DNA of 64,000 nucleotides, from positions 124,001 to 188,000 of the forward strand of contig CADAAR010000001.1 in the NCBI GenBank assembly GCA_902785945.1. The letters are read 5' to 3'. The position numbers were made by a program, and so were the translations under genes. The notes beneath the pieces were generated by a model. It saw nothing but the letters and a program-made list of their open reading frames with translations. It ran no database searches and was not told the origin of the DNA. The stretch is from an uncultured Prevotellaceae bacterium. GTDB taxonomy: Bacteria; Bacteroidota; Bacteroidia; Bacteroidales; Bacteroidaceae. Within the stretch, counting starts at the first letter, position 1; every line of letters starts with the position of its first letter. This document shows, one piece after another, positions 50,464-60,356 of this stretch.

Positions 50464-51516
50464 TTACTCATGTTCTGGTTCAACTCTTGCCAAACCGATA
50501 AAGACGGCCGAGAGCATGGTGAACACCATCGCCTGGATGAAGCATACCAAGCACTCGAGGCACATCATAAAGATGCTCATGATGACGCTCAGCGCCGACA
50601 TCGACAACTGTACGGCTACTGTCTGGGCAGCCACCAGGAAAATGATACACGTGATGGCCACCGCAATGGCGTGTCCCGCCATCATGTTGGCGAAAAGTCG
50701 GATCATCAGGGCGAAGGGCTTCGTGAAGATACCCACGAACTCGATGACGGGGATGATGGGAATGGGCGCCTTGAGCCACGAGGGCACATCGGGCCAGAAG
50801 ATATCCTTCCAGTAATGCTTGTTGCCCGAGAACTGCACAATCAGGAAGGTGCAGAGGGCGAGGAAGAACGTTACGGCGATATTGCCCGTCACGTTTCCAG
50901 AGCCTGGCGGGAACGGAATCAATCCCATCACATTACATGTGAAGATGAAGAAGAAGCAGGTGAGCAGATAGGGCGTGTATTTCTCATAGCCCTTCCCTAC
51001 TCCCGGCTTGATAATATCATCCACCACGTACATCACGAGCATTTCGACGAAGCCTACGAATCCACCAGGGGCATTGTCAGAAGCCTTGCGGTTCTTGTAC
51101 CAGCGGGCGCTGAACAGGATGCAGCAAAGCAGAATGGCCACATTGATGAACATCACGGCAACCGTCTTAGTGATAGAAAGGTCGAGCACGGGTTCGCCGT
51201 TCTCAACTATCTTGCCTGCGTTGTCACCTTCTGTCGCAATAGCCAGTCCGTAAGGGCCTTGGCGCAGTCCGTTGGCATCAGCATGGTGCTCGAACTCTGA
51301 CGAGCAGAACACATGCCAACCGGTGGAGCTGTTGACGATGACGGGCAGCGGTATCACCAGCGACTTCCCCTCGCCGTAATCGGTCACATGCCATTCGTGT
51401 GAGTCCTTGATATGCTCAAGCACCACTTCCTTGGCCGAGAAGTCTTCCGCCTTCATCGCTGGCACCAATGCGAACATCAGCAGCGCAACGCTAAGCAGTC
51501 GTTTGATGTGATTCAT
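50464..51516 (-). CDS. atpB: ATP synthase Fo a subunit with exported N-terminal extension
   Basis: 350 residues, about 80-100 more than E. coli. A signal peptide (MNHIKRLLSVALLMFALVPAMKA) and about 90 soluble residues precede the first membrane helix at about 115. The essential half-channel arginine lies in LMIRLFANMMAGH, and the C-terminal helices face the c-ring. The extension would project outside the inner membrane, as is usual in Bacteroidetes; its role is unknown. Confidence 0.94.
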   Translation of the reverse strand: MNHIKRLLSVALLMFALVPAMKAEDFSAKEVVLEHIKDSHEWHVTDYGEGKSLVIPLPVIVNSSTGWHVFCSSEFEHHADANGLRQGPYGLAIATEGDNAGKIVENGEPVLDLSITKTVAVMFINVAILLCCILFSARWYKNRKASDNAPGGFVGFVEMLVMYVVDDIIKPGVGKGYEKYTPYLLTCFFFIFTCNVMGLIPFPPGSGNVTGNIAVTFFLALCTFLIVQFSGNKHYWKDIFWPDVPSWLKAPIPIIPVIEFVGIFTKPFALMIRLFANMMAGHAIAVAITCIIFLVAAQTVAVQLSMSALSVIMSIFMMCLECLVCFIQAMVFTMLSAVFIGLARVEPEHE

Positions 51517-51529
51517 TATTCTTTGTTAC

Positions 51530-51793
51530 TTAATGTCTTAATTTTAGTGTTATCACCATCGTTATCGCGTACATTATAATAAATATGATAGCGAAATGGA
51601 TGGCATCTTCTCTGTTCTCGGTGAAGAATACGTAGAGCCCGACAACCGTTGCGACGAGCAACATACGTATTGTTGCCATAATCAGATAGAAGTGGACCAG
51701 ATGGTCGGGCGAGTGCTTCTTGACGAGGTCATAGCCCTTCACGTAGGTCACACCTAACAGGGTGAAGAAGAGGACAGACAGGACGTATTCCAC
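51530..51793 (-). CDS. small membrane protein of the atp operon (AtpI-like position)
   Basis: 87 residues from a GTG at 51793 that overlaps the atpC stop (TAGTG). Two to three hydrophobic segments (EYVLSVLFFTLLGVTYVKG, MATIRMLLVATVVGLYVFF, IHFAIIFIIMYAITMVITL). It lies where atpI or atpQ/R-type genes occur in other operons and may assist c-ring or a-subunit assembly; sequence similarity to AtpI is not evident. Confidence 0.7.
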   Translation of the reverse strand: MEYVLSVLFFTLLGVTYVKGYDLVKKHSPDHLVHFYLIMATIRMLLVATVVGLYVFFTENREDAIHFAIIFIIMYAITMVITLKLRH

Positions 51794-52026
51794 TACTCCT
51801 GACGCTCTACGCAGAGAGAGACCTTGTTCTTCTGTACCTCTACAAATCCACCGAGAATGGCCAGCAGCTGACCATCGTACTCCACCACTCCCTTCGTCAG
51901 AATGGAGATGATAGGTGCGTGATCGGTCAGAATCTCAAAGTTTCCCTGTGCACCAGGTACCTTGACACTCTCCACCTCACCGGTGAACTCTATCCTCTCA
52001 GGCGAAACTATTCTCAGCTGTAGCAT
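51793..52026 (-). CDS. atpC: ATP synthase F1 epsilon subunit, short form
   Basis: 77 residues: the beta-sandwich domain (LRIVSPERIEFTGEVESVKVPGAQGNFEI...) is complete, but the C-terminal two-helix domain of about 50 residues is missing. In E. coli that domain inhibits ATP hydrolysis. Short epsilons are found in other Bacteroidetes. Gap of 4 bases after atpD. Confidence 0.93.
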   Translation of the reverse strand: MLQLRIVSPERIEFTGEVESVKVPGAQGNFEILTDHAPIISILTKGVVEYDGQLLAILGGFVEVQKNKVSLCVERQE

Positions 52027-52030
52027 AAGC

Positions 52031-53563
<1,533 letters not shown>

Positions 53564-53607
53564 TTAATATTTAAAGTTATAATTCGTTTTGGCAATTAAG
53601 TCGATTG

Positions 53608-53615
53608 CAAAGATA
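53608..53615 (-). promoter_or_regulatory. -7 element of the atp operon promoter
   Basis: Minus strand TATCTTTG, about 50 bases upstream of atpD. The nearest TTTG (53635-53632) is 16 bases away, shorter than usual. Confidence 0.6.
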
Positions 53616-54152
53616 GTGATATTTTTCGGAACAAAAAAACTTTTCGCCGAAATTATTCCAAAAAAAATAAAAATCTCTACCGTTGTGGCAAAAATCATCT
53701 GTGCAACTTACTCATATCAAATTACACAACAGGAGCGATTTTTACTATTAAATTTTTAATGAAAATAATTGCTGAAATTAAATTTAAATTTTCGAACACA
53801 TTTTTGTTTCTTTATTATTTTGTTTGTATCGTAAATATTAATTAAAATCAGATAATTATAACAAAATGTAATTGATCGCCCTTAGAAATTTGACATTATA
53901 CAACAATTATAGAAAATTATGTACATTATACAGCGTAGAAACTTTTCTTGGACTCAACGTATATTTTGTTCGTATTGATGATTTCCAAAATGTTGTACTA
54001 GACTCTTTGCAAAGGTTAAAAATGTCTTTCTGAAGCCAAGAACCTAGCACATATCTCCAAGTTATTCTTGATTTTTATTAGGAAAGCGGGTAAAAAACGA
54101 TAATAATTTGTTAATTATTAAGGCGGGATTCTTCATTTTTATTTTTTTTGAG
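53616..54152. other. AT-rich intergenic region without a convincing gene
   Basis: More than 530 bases, clearly richer in A and T than the flanking genes. No ORF above about 30 codons and no homology are visible. ACATTATACA occurs twice, 30 bases apart (about 53893 and 53923). The right end holds the lon promoter. Confidence 0.6.
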
Positions 54153-54160
54153 TAACTTTG
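54153..54160 (+). promoter_or_regulatory. -7 element of the lon promoter
   Basis: TAACTTTG, 33 bases upstream of the lon ATG. No clear TTTG at 19-21 bases. Confidence 0.55.
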
Positions 54161-54192
54161 CAGCCAAATTTGCGAAAAAGTAAAGGAAAAGA

Positions 54193-56643
54193 ATGAAGAA
54201 TCAGAAAAATACAGCATTTCAGATGATTGCTGATATAGAGGGAGATTACAACGACATGATGCACGGCGACACGCCCGAAGTGGTGCCAGTGCTCCCCGTC
54301 CGCAATCTGGTACTATTTCCTGGTGTCGTATCACCCATTTTGATAGGCCGCGAGTCGAGTAAAGCACTCATTCAGCAGGCCGAAAGAAAGCACTTCACCA
54401 TCGGTGTGGTGACGCAACGTGATCCCGAGGTGGAGGTACCCTTGCTGAGCGATCTGTATGAGACGGGTGTCTATGCCAAGGTGGTGAAACTCCTGACGCT
54501 TCCCAATGGTAACATTACCGCTATTGTGCAGGCGCAGGGTCGATTGAAGATTGAGAAAATGATTCACTCGACACCCTATCTGGAGTTTTTTGTGAGTCCG
54601 TTGGAGGAAATCCAGCCCGAGAAGAACGACCGCGAGTTTAAGACCGCCTGCAGCGACCTGCGCGAGCAGGTAGAACGTTATATCGAAGTGAGCGATGACA
54701 TACCCGACGAGGCGCAGTTTGCCGTGAAGAACATCTCCAACGACATCATGGCTATGAACTTCATCTGTTCGAACATGCCTTTCACCGTGAAGGAGAAGAT
54801 GAAACTGCTGGAGAAAGAACTGGTAAAAGAGCGACTCTTCAATCTGATGAAAATCGTGAACCGCGAAATCAATCTTCAGAACCTGAAGGTAGACATCCGC
54901 AATAAGACCCGCGAAGATATCGACGAACAGCAGCGTAACTATTTCCTGCAGCAGCAGATCAAGAACATGCAGGCCGAAATCGGCAATGGAGACTCGCTGG
55001 AGAAGCAGGAACTGATCAGAAAGGCTGCCTCAAAACGCTGGTCGATAGAGATAGAACGCATCTTCTACAAGGAGGCCGACAAACTGGACAACCTAAACCC
55101 GCAGAGTCCCGACTTCAATGTGCAGTTGAACTATCTGCAGACATTGGTGAACTTGCCTTGGAACGAATATACGGAAGACGATCTAGACTTGAAGCGTGCC
55201 CAAAAAATCCTGGACAAGGACCACTACGGCATGGAGAAGGTAAAGGAGCGTATTCTGGAACATATGGCGGTGCTGGCCCTGAGAGGCGACCTGAAGAGTC
55301 CTATTATTTGTCTTTACGGTCCTCCAGGCGTGGGTAAGACCTCGCTGGGCAAGTCGATTGCCGAGGCCATGAGACGTAAGTATGTACGTATGTCACTGGG
55401 CGGTCTGCACGACGAGGCAGAGATACGTGGACACCGTCGCACTTACATCGGCGCTATGCCTGGTCGTATCATCAAGTCTATACAGAAAGCCGGCTCAAGC
55501 AATCCTGTGTTTATCCTTGACGAGATAGACAAGGTAACGCAGATGACGCACAACGGCGATCCTGCATCTGCCCTGCTCGAAGTGCTCGACCCCGAACAGA
55601 ACAATGCTTTCCACGATAACTATTTGGATGTGGACTACGACCTGTCGAAGGTGTTGTTCATTGCTACGGCCAACAACCTATCGACAATCCCCCGCCCCCT
55701 GCTCGACCGTATGGAGGTGATTGAGGTGAGCGGCTATATCACCGAAGAAAAGATAGAGATAGCCAAGCGCCACCTGATTCCCCGTGAACTGGAAAATACG
55801 GGTCAGAACGTAAAGGGTATGAAACCTTCGTTCAACAAGGCAGCTATCGAGATGATCATCGAGCGTTACACCCGTGAGAGCGGCGTACGCCAATTGGAGA
55901 AACAGATTAACAAGGCCCTCCGAAAGATTGCCTACAAGCGTCAGGTGGAGGAAGATGCTGACTATAAAAAGATTACACCAACCGAGATTGAGGATCTGTT
56001 GGGCAAACCACCTTTCTATCGCGACATCTATCAGGGCAACGACTATGCCGGTGTAGTGACAGGTCTCGCCTGGACGAGTGTGGGTGGAGAGATATTGTTT
56101 ATCGAAACTTCGCTGTCGAAAGGAAAGGGTAATAAGCTCACATTGACGGGAAACTTAGGCGATGTGATGAAGGAGTCAGCCATCCTGGCTCTCGAATATG
56201 TAAAGGCCCATGCTGAGACGTTGAACATTGACTATCGCATTTTCGACAACTGGAACATCCATATCCACGTGCCTGAGGGAGCGACCCCAAAAGATGGTCC
56301 CTCGGCAGGTATCACTATCGCCACCTCGATTGCCTCTGCCCTCACCCAGCGCAAGGTTCGTAAGAACACGGCGATGACAGGTGAGATCACGCTGCGCGGA
56401 AAAGTGTTGCCAGTGGGCGGTATCAAGGAAAAGATCCTCGCAGCCAAGCGTGCGGGAATCACCGATATCGTAATGTGTAGAGAAAACGAGAAAGATATCC
56501 TCGAGATTCCCGATATGTATTTGAAGGGCGTTACATTCCATTATGTGGAGAACGTGCAGGATGTTTGGAATTTCGTGCTGACAAAAGAAATCGTGGATAA
56601 ACCACTTGATTTTACCATCCCAGAGGAGGAAAAGAAGAAGTGA
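54193..56643 (+). CDS. lon: ATP-dependent protease La
   Basis: 816 residues. N-terminal substrate-binding LON domain ([16 protein letters not shown]), AAA+ module with Walker [10 protein letters not shown] and Walker [11 protein letters not shown], and a protease domain with catalytic Ser704 (PKDGPSAG) and Lys747 (GGIKEK). It degrades misfolded and regulatory proteins in the cytosol. First gene of a packed plus-strand run; its stop overlaps the tgt GTG start. Confidence 0.97.
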   Translation: MKNQKNTAFQMIADIEGDYNDMMHGDTPEVVPVLPVRNLVLFPGVVSPILIGRESSKALIQQAERKHFTIGVVTQRDPEVEVPLLSDLYETGVYAKVVKLLTLPNGNITAIVQAQGRLKIEKMIHSTPYLEFFVSPLEEIQPEKNDREFKTACSDLREQVERYIEVSDDIPDEAQFAVKNISNDIMAMNFICSNMPFTVKEKMKLLEKELVKERLFNLMKIVNREINLQNLKVDIRNKTREDIDEQQRNYFLQQQIKNMQAEIGNGDSLEKQELIRKAASKRWSIEIERIFYKEADKLDNLNPQSPDFNVQLNYLQTLVNLPWNEYTEDDLDLKRAQKILDKDHYGMEKVKERILEHMAVLALRGDLKSPIICLYGPPGVGKTSLGKSIAEAMRRKYVRMSLGGLHDEAEIRGHRRTYIGAMPGRIIKSIQKAGSSNPVFILDEIDKVTQMTHNGDPASALLEVLDPEQNNAFHDNYLDVDYDLSKVLFIATANNLSTIPRPLLDRMEVIEVSGYITEEKIEIAKRHLIPRELENTGQNVKGMKPSFNKAAIEMIIERYTRESGVRQLEKQINKALRKIAYKRQVEEDADYKKITPTEIEDLLGKPPFYRDIYQGNDYAGVVTGLAWTSVGGEILFIETSLSKGKGNKLTLTGNLGDVMKESAILALEYVKAHAETLNIDYRIFDNWNIHIHVPEGATPKDGPSAGITIATSIASALTQRKVRKNTAMTGEITLRGKVLPVGGIKEKILAAKRAGITDIVMCRENEKDILEIPDMYLKGVTFHYVENVQDVWNFVLTKEIVDKPLDFTIPEEEKKK

Positions 56644-57782
56644 AATTTGAAGTACAACATAGCGACCAGGCCAGCGATGCCCGTGCAGGTGTAATAACGA
56701 CCGATCACGGACAGATACAGACACCTATATTCATGCCTGTAGGTACGGTGGGCAGCGTGAAGGCTGTTCACTTTGCAGAGCTCCGTGAGCAGGTGAAGGC
56801 ACAGATCATTCTGGGCAATACTTATCACCTCTACCTGCGTCCAGGTCTGGATATTCTGCGAAAAGCAGGCGGTCTTCACAAGTTCAATACCTGGGACCGT
56901 CCGATACTAACGGACTCAGGCGGCTTTCAGGTTTTCTCGCTGACGGGTATCAGAAAACTCACCGAGGAAGGTTGTGAGTTCCGCAGCCACATCGATGGCT
57001 CAAAGCATATCTTCACACCCGAGAATGTAATGGATACCGAACGCGTGATAGGCGCTGATATCATGATGGCATTCGACGAGTGTCCGCCAGGACAGAGTGA
57101 TTACCAGTATGCTGCTAAAAGTCTGAAACTTACACAGGGATGGTTAGAGCGTTGCGTGAAGCGATTTAATGAAACAGAGCCGTTATATGGCTACCACCAG
57201 ACACTCTTCCCCATTGTGCAGGGATGTACCTTTAAAGACCTGCGTCAGGACGCTGCCAAGCATGTGTGTGATGTGCTGAGCCGACTGGACGACGGTGGTG
57301 GTGCCTCTATTGGAGGTCTGGCTGTCGGTGAGCCCACAGAGGTAATGTACGAGATGATTGAGGTAGTGAACGAGATACTGCCCAAAGATCGTCCACGCTA
57401 TCTCATGGGTGTGGGTACGCCACAGAATATCCTCGAGGCCATCGAGCGTGGTGTGGATATGTTCGACTGTGTGATGCCCACGCGTAACGGTCGTAATGCG
57501 ATGCTCTTCACCTACGAGGGCACGATGAACATGCGCAACAAGAAATGGGAGGACGATTTCTCACCCATCGACCCTGACGGTTGCGAGATAGACCGCATCC
57601 ATTCGAAGGCCTATCTGCACCATCTGTTTAAAGCACAGGAGTTGTTGGCCATGCAGATTGCCTCGATTCACAACCTAGCCTTCTATCTGCGACTGGTGAC
57701 CGATGCGCGCAATCATATTTTGAATGGTGACTTTGTAGAGTGGAAACGCTCAGTAATCTATCAATTAGGACAAAGGCGATGA
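56640..57782 (+). CDS. tgt: queuine tRNA-ribosyltransferase lacking the zinc-site cysteines
   Basis: 380 residues from a GTG overlapping the lon stop. It exchanges G34 for preQ1 in tRNA-Asp, Asn, His and Tyr. Catalytic Asp92 (LTDSGGFQ) and nucleophile Asp276 (MFDCVMPTRNGR) are present. The canonical zinc site (CxCxxC before SRAYLHHL, plus a later His) is mostly gone: only Cys315 remains in CEIDRIH before SKAYLHHLF, although His344 persists. Structural compensation without zinc is inferred. Overlaps lptG (ATGA). Confidence 0.93.
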   Translation: MKFEVQHSDQASDARAGVITTDHGQIQTPIFMPVGTVGSVKAVHFAELREQVKAQIILGNTYHLYLRPGLDILRKAGGLHKFNTWDRPILTDSGGFQVFSLTGIRKLTEEGCEFRSHIDGSKHIFTPENVMDTERVIGADIMMAFDECPPGQSDYQYAAKSLKLTQGWLERCVKRFNETEPLYGYHQTLFPIVQGCTFKDLRQDAAKHVCDVLSRLDDGGGASIGGLAVGEPTEVMYEMIEVVNEILPKDRPRYLMGVGTPQNILEAIERGVDMFDCVMPTRNGRNAMLFTYEGTMNMRNKKWEDDFSPIDPDGCEIDRIHSKAYLHHLFKAQELLAMQIASIHNLAFYLRLVTDARNHILNGDFVEWKRSVIYQLGQRR

Positions 57783-59017
57783 ATTTGAATTATACAGAAC
57801 GTGACTTCAGCAAAATCAGGCTTCACCGGAAGCGTTATCGCCGTCAAAGGGCGATTGCACGCGGCTGGAAGAAACTTTGTCATTGGCTCAGGTGGTTGCG
57901 TTATCTGAAATACCTGAATCCCTTCCGTTATCTGAACAGGCTCGACCGATATATCATCAATAAGTTTATTGGTACCTATATTTATTCGATCGTGCTGATT
58001 ATCAGTATTGCGATAGTATTCGACGTGAATGAGAACCTGGCAAAATTCTCGACCTATGGTGCTCCGCTGAAGGCCATCGTGTTCGACTATTATGCTAATT
58101 TCGTACCCTACTTCTCGAACCTGTTTTCACCGCTGTTCGTGTTTATTGCCGTCATCTTCTTTACGTCGAAGCTGGCAGGCAACTCTGAAATCATAGCGAT
58201 GCTGGCGGCTGGTGTGAGTTTCAAGCGTCTACTGCGACCTTATATGATCTCTGCAGCGCTGATTGCTGCGTTGAACCTGGCGCTGGGTGCATATGTCATT
58301 CCCCGTGGAACGGTTATCCGTCAGGACTTCGAAGCGAAATACAAGAATTCTAAGCGAACCACCTCTGCCACCAATGTGCAGCTGATGGTGGGTCCGGGCA
58401 TCATCGCCTATATGCAGCAGTACGACAACCGTTCGAAGACGGCCTTCGGGTTCTCGCTGGATAAGTTTGAGAACAAGAAGCTGGTGAGTCATATGACCGC
58501 CTCGACGCTGCGCTACGACTCTATCAGCGACACCCGCTATCACTGGAAGGCGCAGAACTGGAAGATCCGTACGCTGAAGGGTCTAAAGGAGGAGATCACC
58601 TCAGGTGCCACCCTCGACACGCTGATCATGATGGAGCCAATGGACCTGGTGTTCTCGCAAGGTCAGCAAGAGACGCTCACCTCACCTGAACTCAGGCATT
58701 ATATCTCGAAGCAGATAGACAGAGGTTCGGGAAATGTGGTACAGTATGAAGTGGAATGTCACAAACGTATCGCCACCTCTTTCGCCTCGTTCATCCTGAC
58801 CCTCATCGGCGTGAGCCTATCGAGCCGGAAGCGCAAGGGCGGTATGGGACTCTATCTGGGTATCGGACTGGCCCTCTCGTTCTCATACATTCTTTTACAG
58901 ACCATTAGTGCCACCTTCGCCATCAATGCGGACACCCCGCCCATGCTAGCTGCGTGGATACCAAATATATTATATGTATTTATCGCATACTTCTGTTATC
59001 GACAAGCACCGAACTAA
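57779..59017 (+). CDS. lptG: LptF/LptG family permease
   Basis: 412 residues from the ATG at 57779 that overlaps the tgt stop. Membrane segments at about 62-80, 105-125, 150-165 and three near the C-terminus bracket a large periplasmic beta-jellyroll region, as in the LptF/LptG pair that extracts lipopolysaccharide with LptB. LDRYIINKFIGTY is the usual N-terminal signature; here it is preceded by about 55 extra residues rich in Arg, Lys and Trp. Whether it is F or G cannot be decided. The next gene starts directly after its stop. Confidence 0.87.
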   Translation: MNLNYTERDFSKIRLHRKRYRRQRAIARGWKKLCHWLRWLRYLKYLNPFRYLNRLDRYIINKFIGTYIYSIVLIISIAIVFDVNENLAKFSTYGAPLKAIVFDYYANFVPYFSNLFSPLFVFIAVIFFTSKLAGNSEIIAMLAAGVSFKRLLRPYMISAALIAALNLALGAYVIPRGTVIRQDFEAKYKNSKRTTSATNVQLMVGPGIIAYMQQYDNRSKTAFGFSLDKFENKKLVSHMTASTLRYDSISDTRYHWKAQNWKIRTLKGLKEEITSGATLDTLIMMEPMDLVFSQGQQETLTSPELRHYISKQIDRGSGNVVQYEVECHKRIATSFASFILTLIGVSLSSRKRKGGMGLYLGIGLALSFSYILLQTISATFAINADTPPMLAAWIPNILYVFIAYFCYRQAPN

Positions 59018-60292
59018 ATGAGATTTGAAGAGACATATTTAGACGACAATATACTCGATGCGCTGTATGACATGCACTTCGACGAGATGACTCCGATACA
59101 GGAACGCTGTATACCGGAGATACTCGACGGCTACGACCTGTTGGGCGTGGCCCAGACGGGTACGGGAAAGACAGCGGCCTATCTGCTGCCCATTCTGTCG
59201 ATGCTCGACGAGGGCGATTATCCCAAGGATGCCATCAACTGCGTGGTGATGTCACCTACCCGTGAACTAGCCCAGCAGATTGATCAGGCCATGCAGGGAT
59301 TCGGTTATTACCTCGACGGGATATCGTCGGTGGCCGTCTATGGCGGAAACGATGGCGGACGTTATGAACAGGAACTGCGTGGTATGCGTCTGGGCGCTGA
59401 TGTATTGATTGCCACACCTGGTCGTTTGCTCAGCCATCTGAAAGTAGGCAACCTCGACCTCTCCCGCTGTTCGTTCTTCGTTCTCGACGAGGCGGACCGT
59501 ATGCTGGACATGGGGTTCATCGATGATATCATGAAACTGGTGCAGCATTTGCCCAAGAACTGTCAGCGTATCATGTTCTCGGCCACCATGCCACCGAAGA
59601 TCCGCGAACTGGCTGTGACAATGCTCCACGACCCTGTGGAGGTGAAGATTGCCGTATCGAAGCCTGCGGAGAAGATCCAGCAGAGTGCCTACGTGTGCTA
59701 CGAGCCACAGAAGCTGAAGATTATCAACCATATTTTCAAGGCAGGTGATCTGCAGCGCGTGATTATCTTCTCGGGTAAAAAAGATAAGGTGAAGGAGATA
59801 GCGCGTAGTCTGAAGCAGATGCACATCAATTGTGGACAGATGCACAGCGACCTCTCGCAGCAGGAACGCGATGAGGTGATGTATCGCTTCAAAGCAGGAC
59901 AGGTGGATGTGCTCGTTGCAACGGATATCGTGGCCCGAGGCATCGACATCGACGATATCCTGACGGTCATCAACTACGATGTACCACATGATGCCGAGGA
60001 CTATGTGCACCGTATCGGACGTACAGCCCGTGCTGATCGTGACGGAACAGCCATCACCTTTATCAGCGATGCAGACATCTATAAATTCCAGCAGATAGAA
60101 CATTTCCTTGGTAAGGAAGTTGAGAAACGACCGCTACCTGAGGGTATTGGCGAGGGACCTGAATATACCAAGCGCGAAAAGAAACGCAGTAATACGCGTC
60201 GTCATGGTCGTTGGAACAGCCGAGGCAATGGCAGTAAGGACCAGCGCAAGCGCCCTAACAAAAATAAGAACAGAAATAATAATCATCAATAA
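59018..60292 (+). CDS. DEAD-box RNA helicase
   Basis: 424 residues. Q motif (FDEMTPIQ), Walker A AQTGTGKT, PTRELAQQ, VLDEADRML, motif III SAT, and the C-terminal motifs ATDIVARGIDI and HRIGRTARA. A basic, Arg/Lys/Asn-rich tail (after about 385) should bind RNA. This resembles the RhlE-like group; roles in ribosome assembly or RNA decay are likely. Abuts lptG with no gap. Confidence 0.94.
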   Translation: MRFEETYLDDNILDALYDMHFDEMTPIQERCIPEILDGYDLLGVAQTGTGKTAAYLLPILSMLDEGDYPKDAINCVVMSPTRELAQQIDQAMQGFGYYLDGISSVAVYGGNDGGRYEQELRGMRLGADVLIATPGRLLSHLKVGNLDLSRCSFFVLDEADRMLDMGFIDDIMKLVQHLPKNCQRIMFSATMPPKIRELAVTMLHDPVEVKIAVSKPAEKIQQSAYVCYEPQKLKIINHIFKAGDLQRVIIFSGKKDKVKEIARSLKQMHINCGQMHSDLSQQERDEVMYRFKAGQVDVLVATDIVARGIDIDDILTVINYDVPHDAEDYVHRIGRTARADRDGTAITFISDADIYKFQQIEHFLGKEVEKRPLPEGIGEGPEYTKREKKRSNTRRHGRWNSRGNGSKDQRKRPNKNKNRNNNHQ

Positions 60293-60298
60293 TAACAA

Positions 60299-60352
60299 AT
60301 GGCGGAGCAGGCCTCGTTTGTAACTGAGGCACCGTCGAAATTAAAAACATAG
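60299..60352 (+). CDS. possible 17-residue leader peptide upstream of thrA
   Basis: ATG at 60299, reading MAEQASFVTEAPSKLKT and stopping at TAG 4 bases before the thrA ATG. GCCTC (60311-60315) and GAGGC (60326-60330) can form a short hairpin inside it. Only two Thr codons, so classical attenuation is not clear. It could also be chance. Confidence 0.3.
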   Translation: MAEQASFVTEAPSKLKT

Positions 60353-60356
60353 GAAT

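Noticed and set aside
50470-51300. 276-codon frame antisense to atpB
   Set aside because: Charge-rich shadow of the atpB gene; no promoter, no recognisable domain.
53759-53845. 28-codon ORF with a hydrophobic C-terminus in the AT-rich region
   Set aside because: No ribosome-binding site or promoter in place; such frames are expected by chance in AT-rich DNA.
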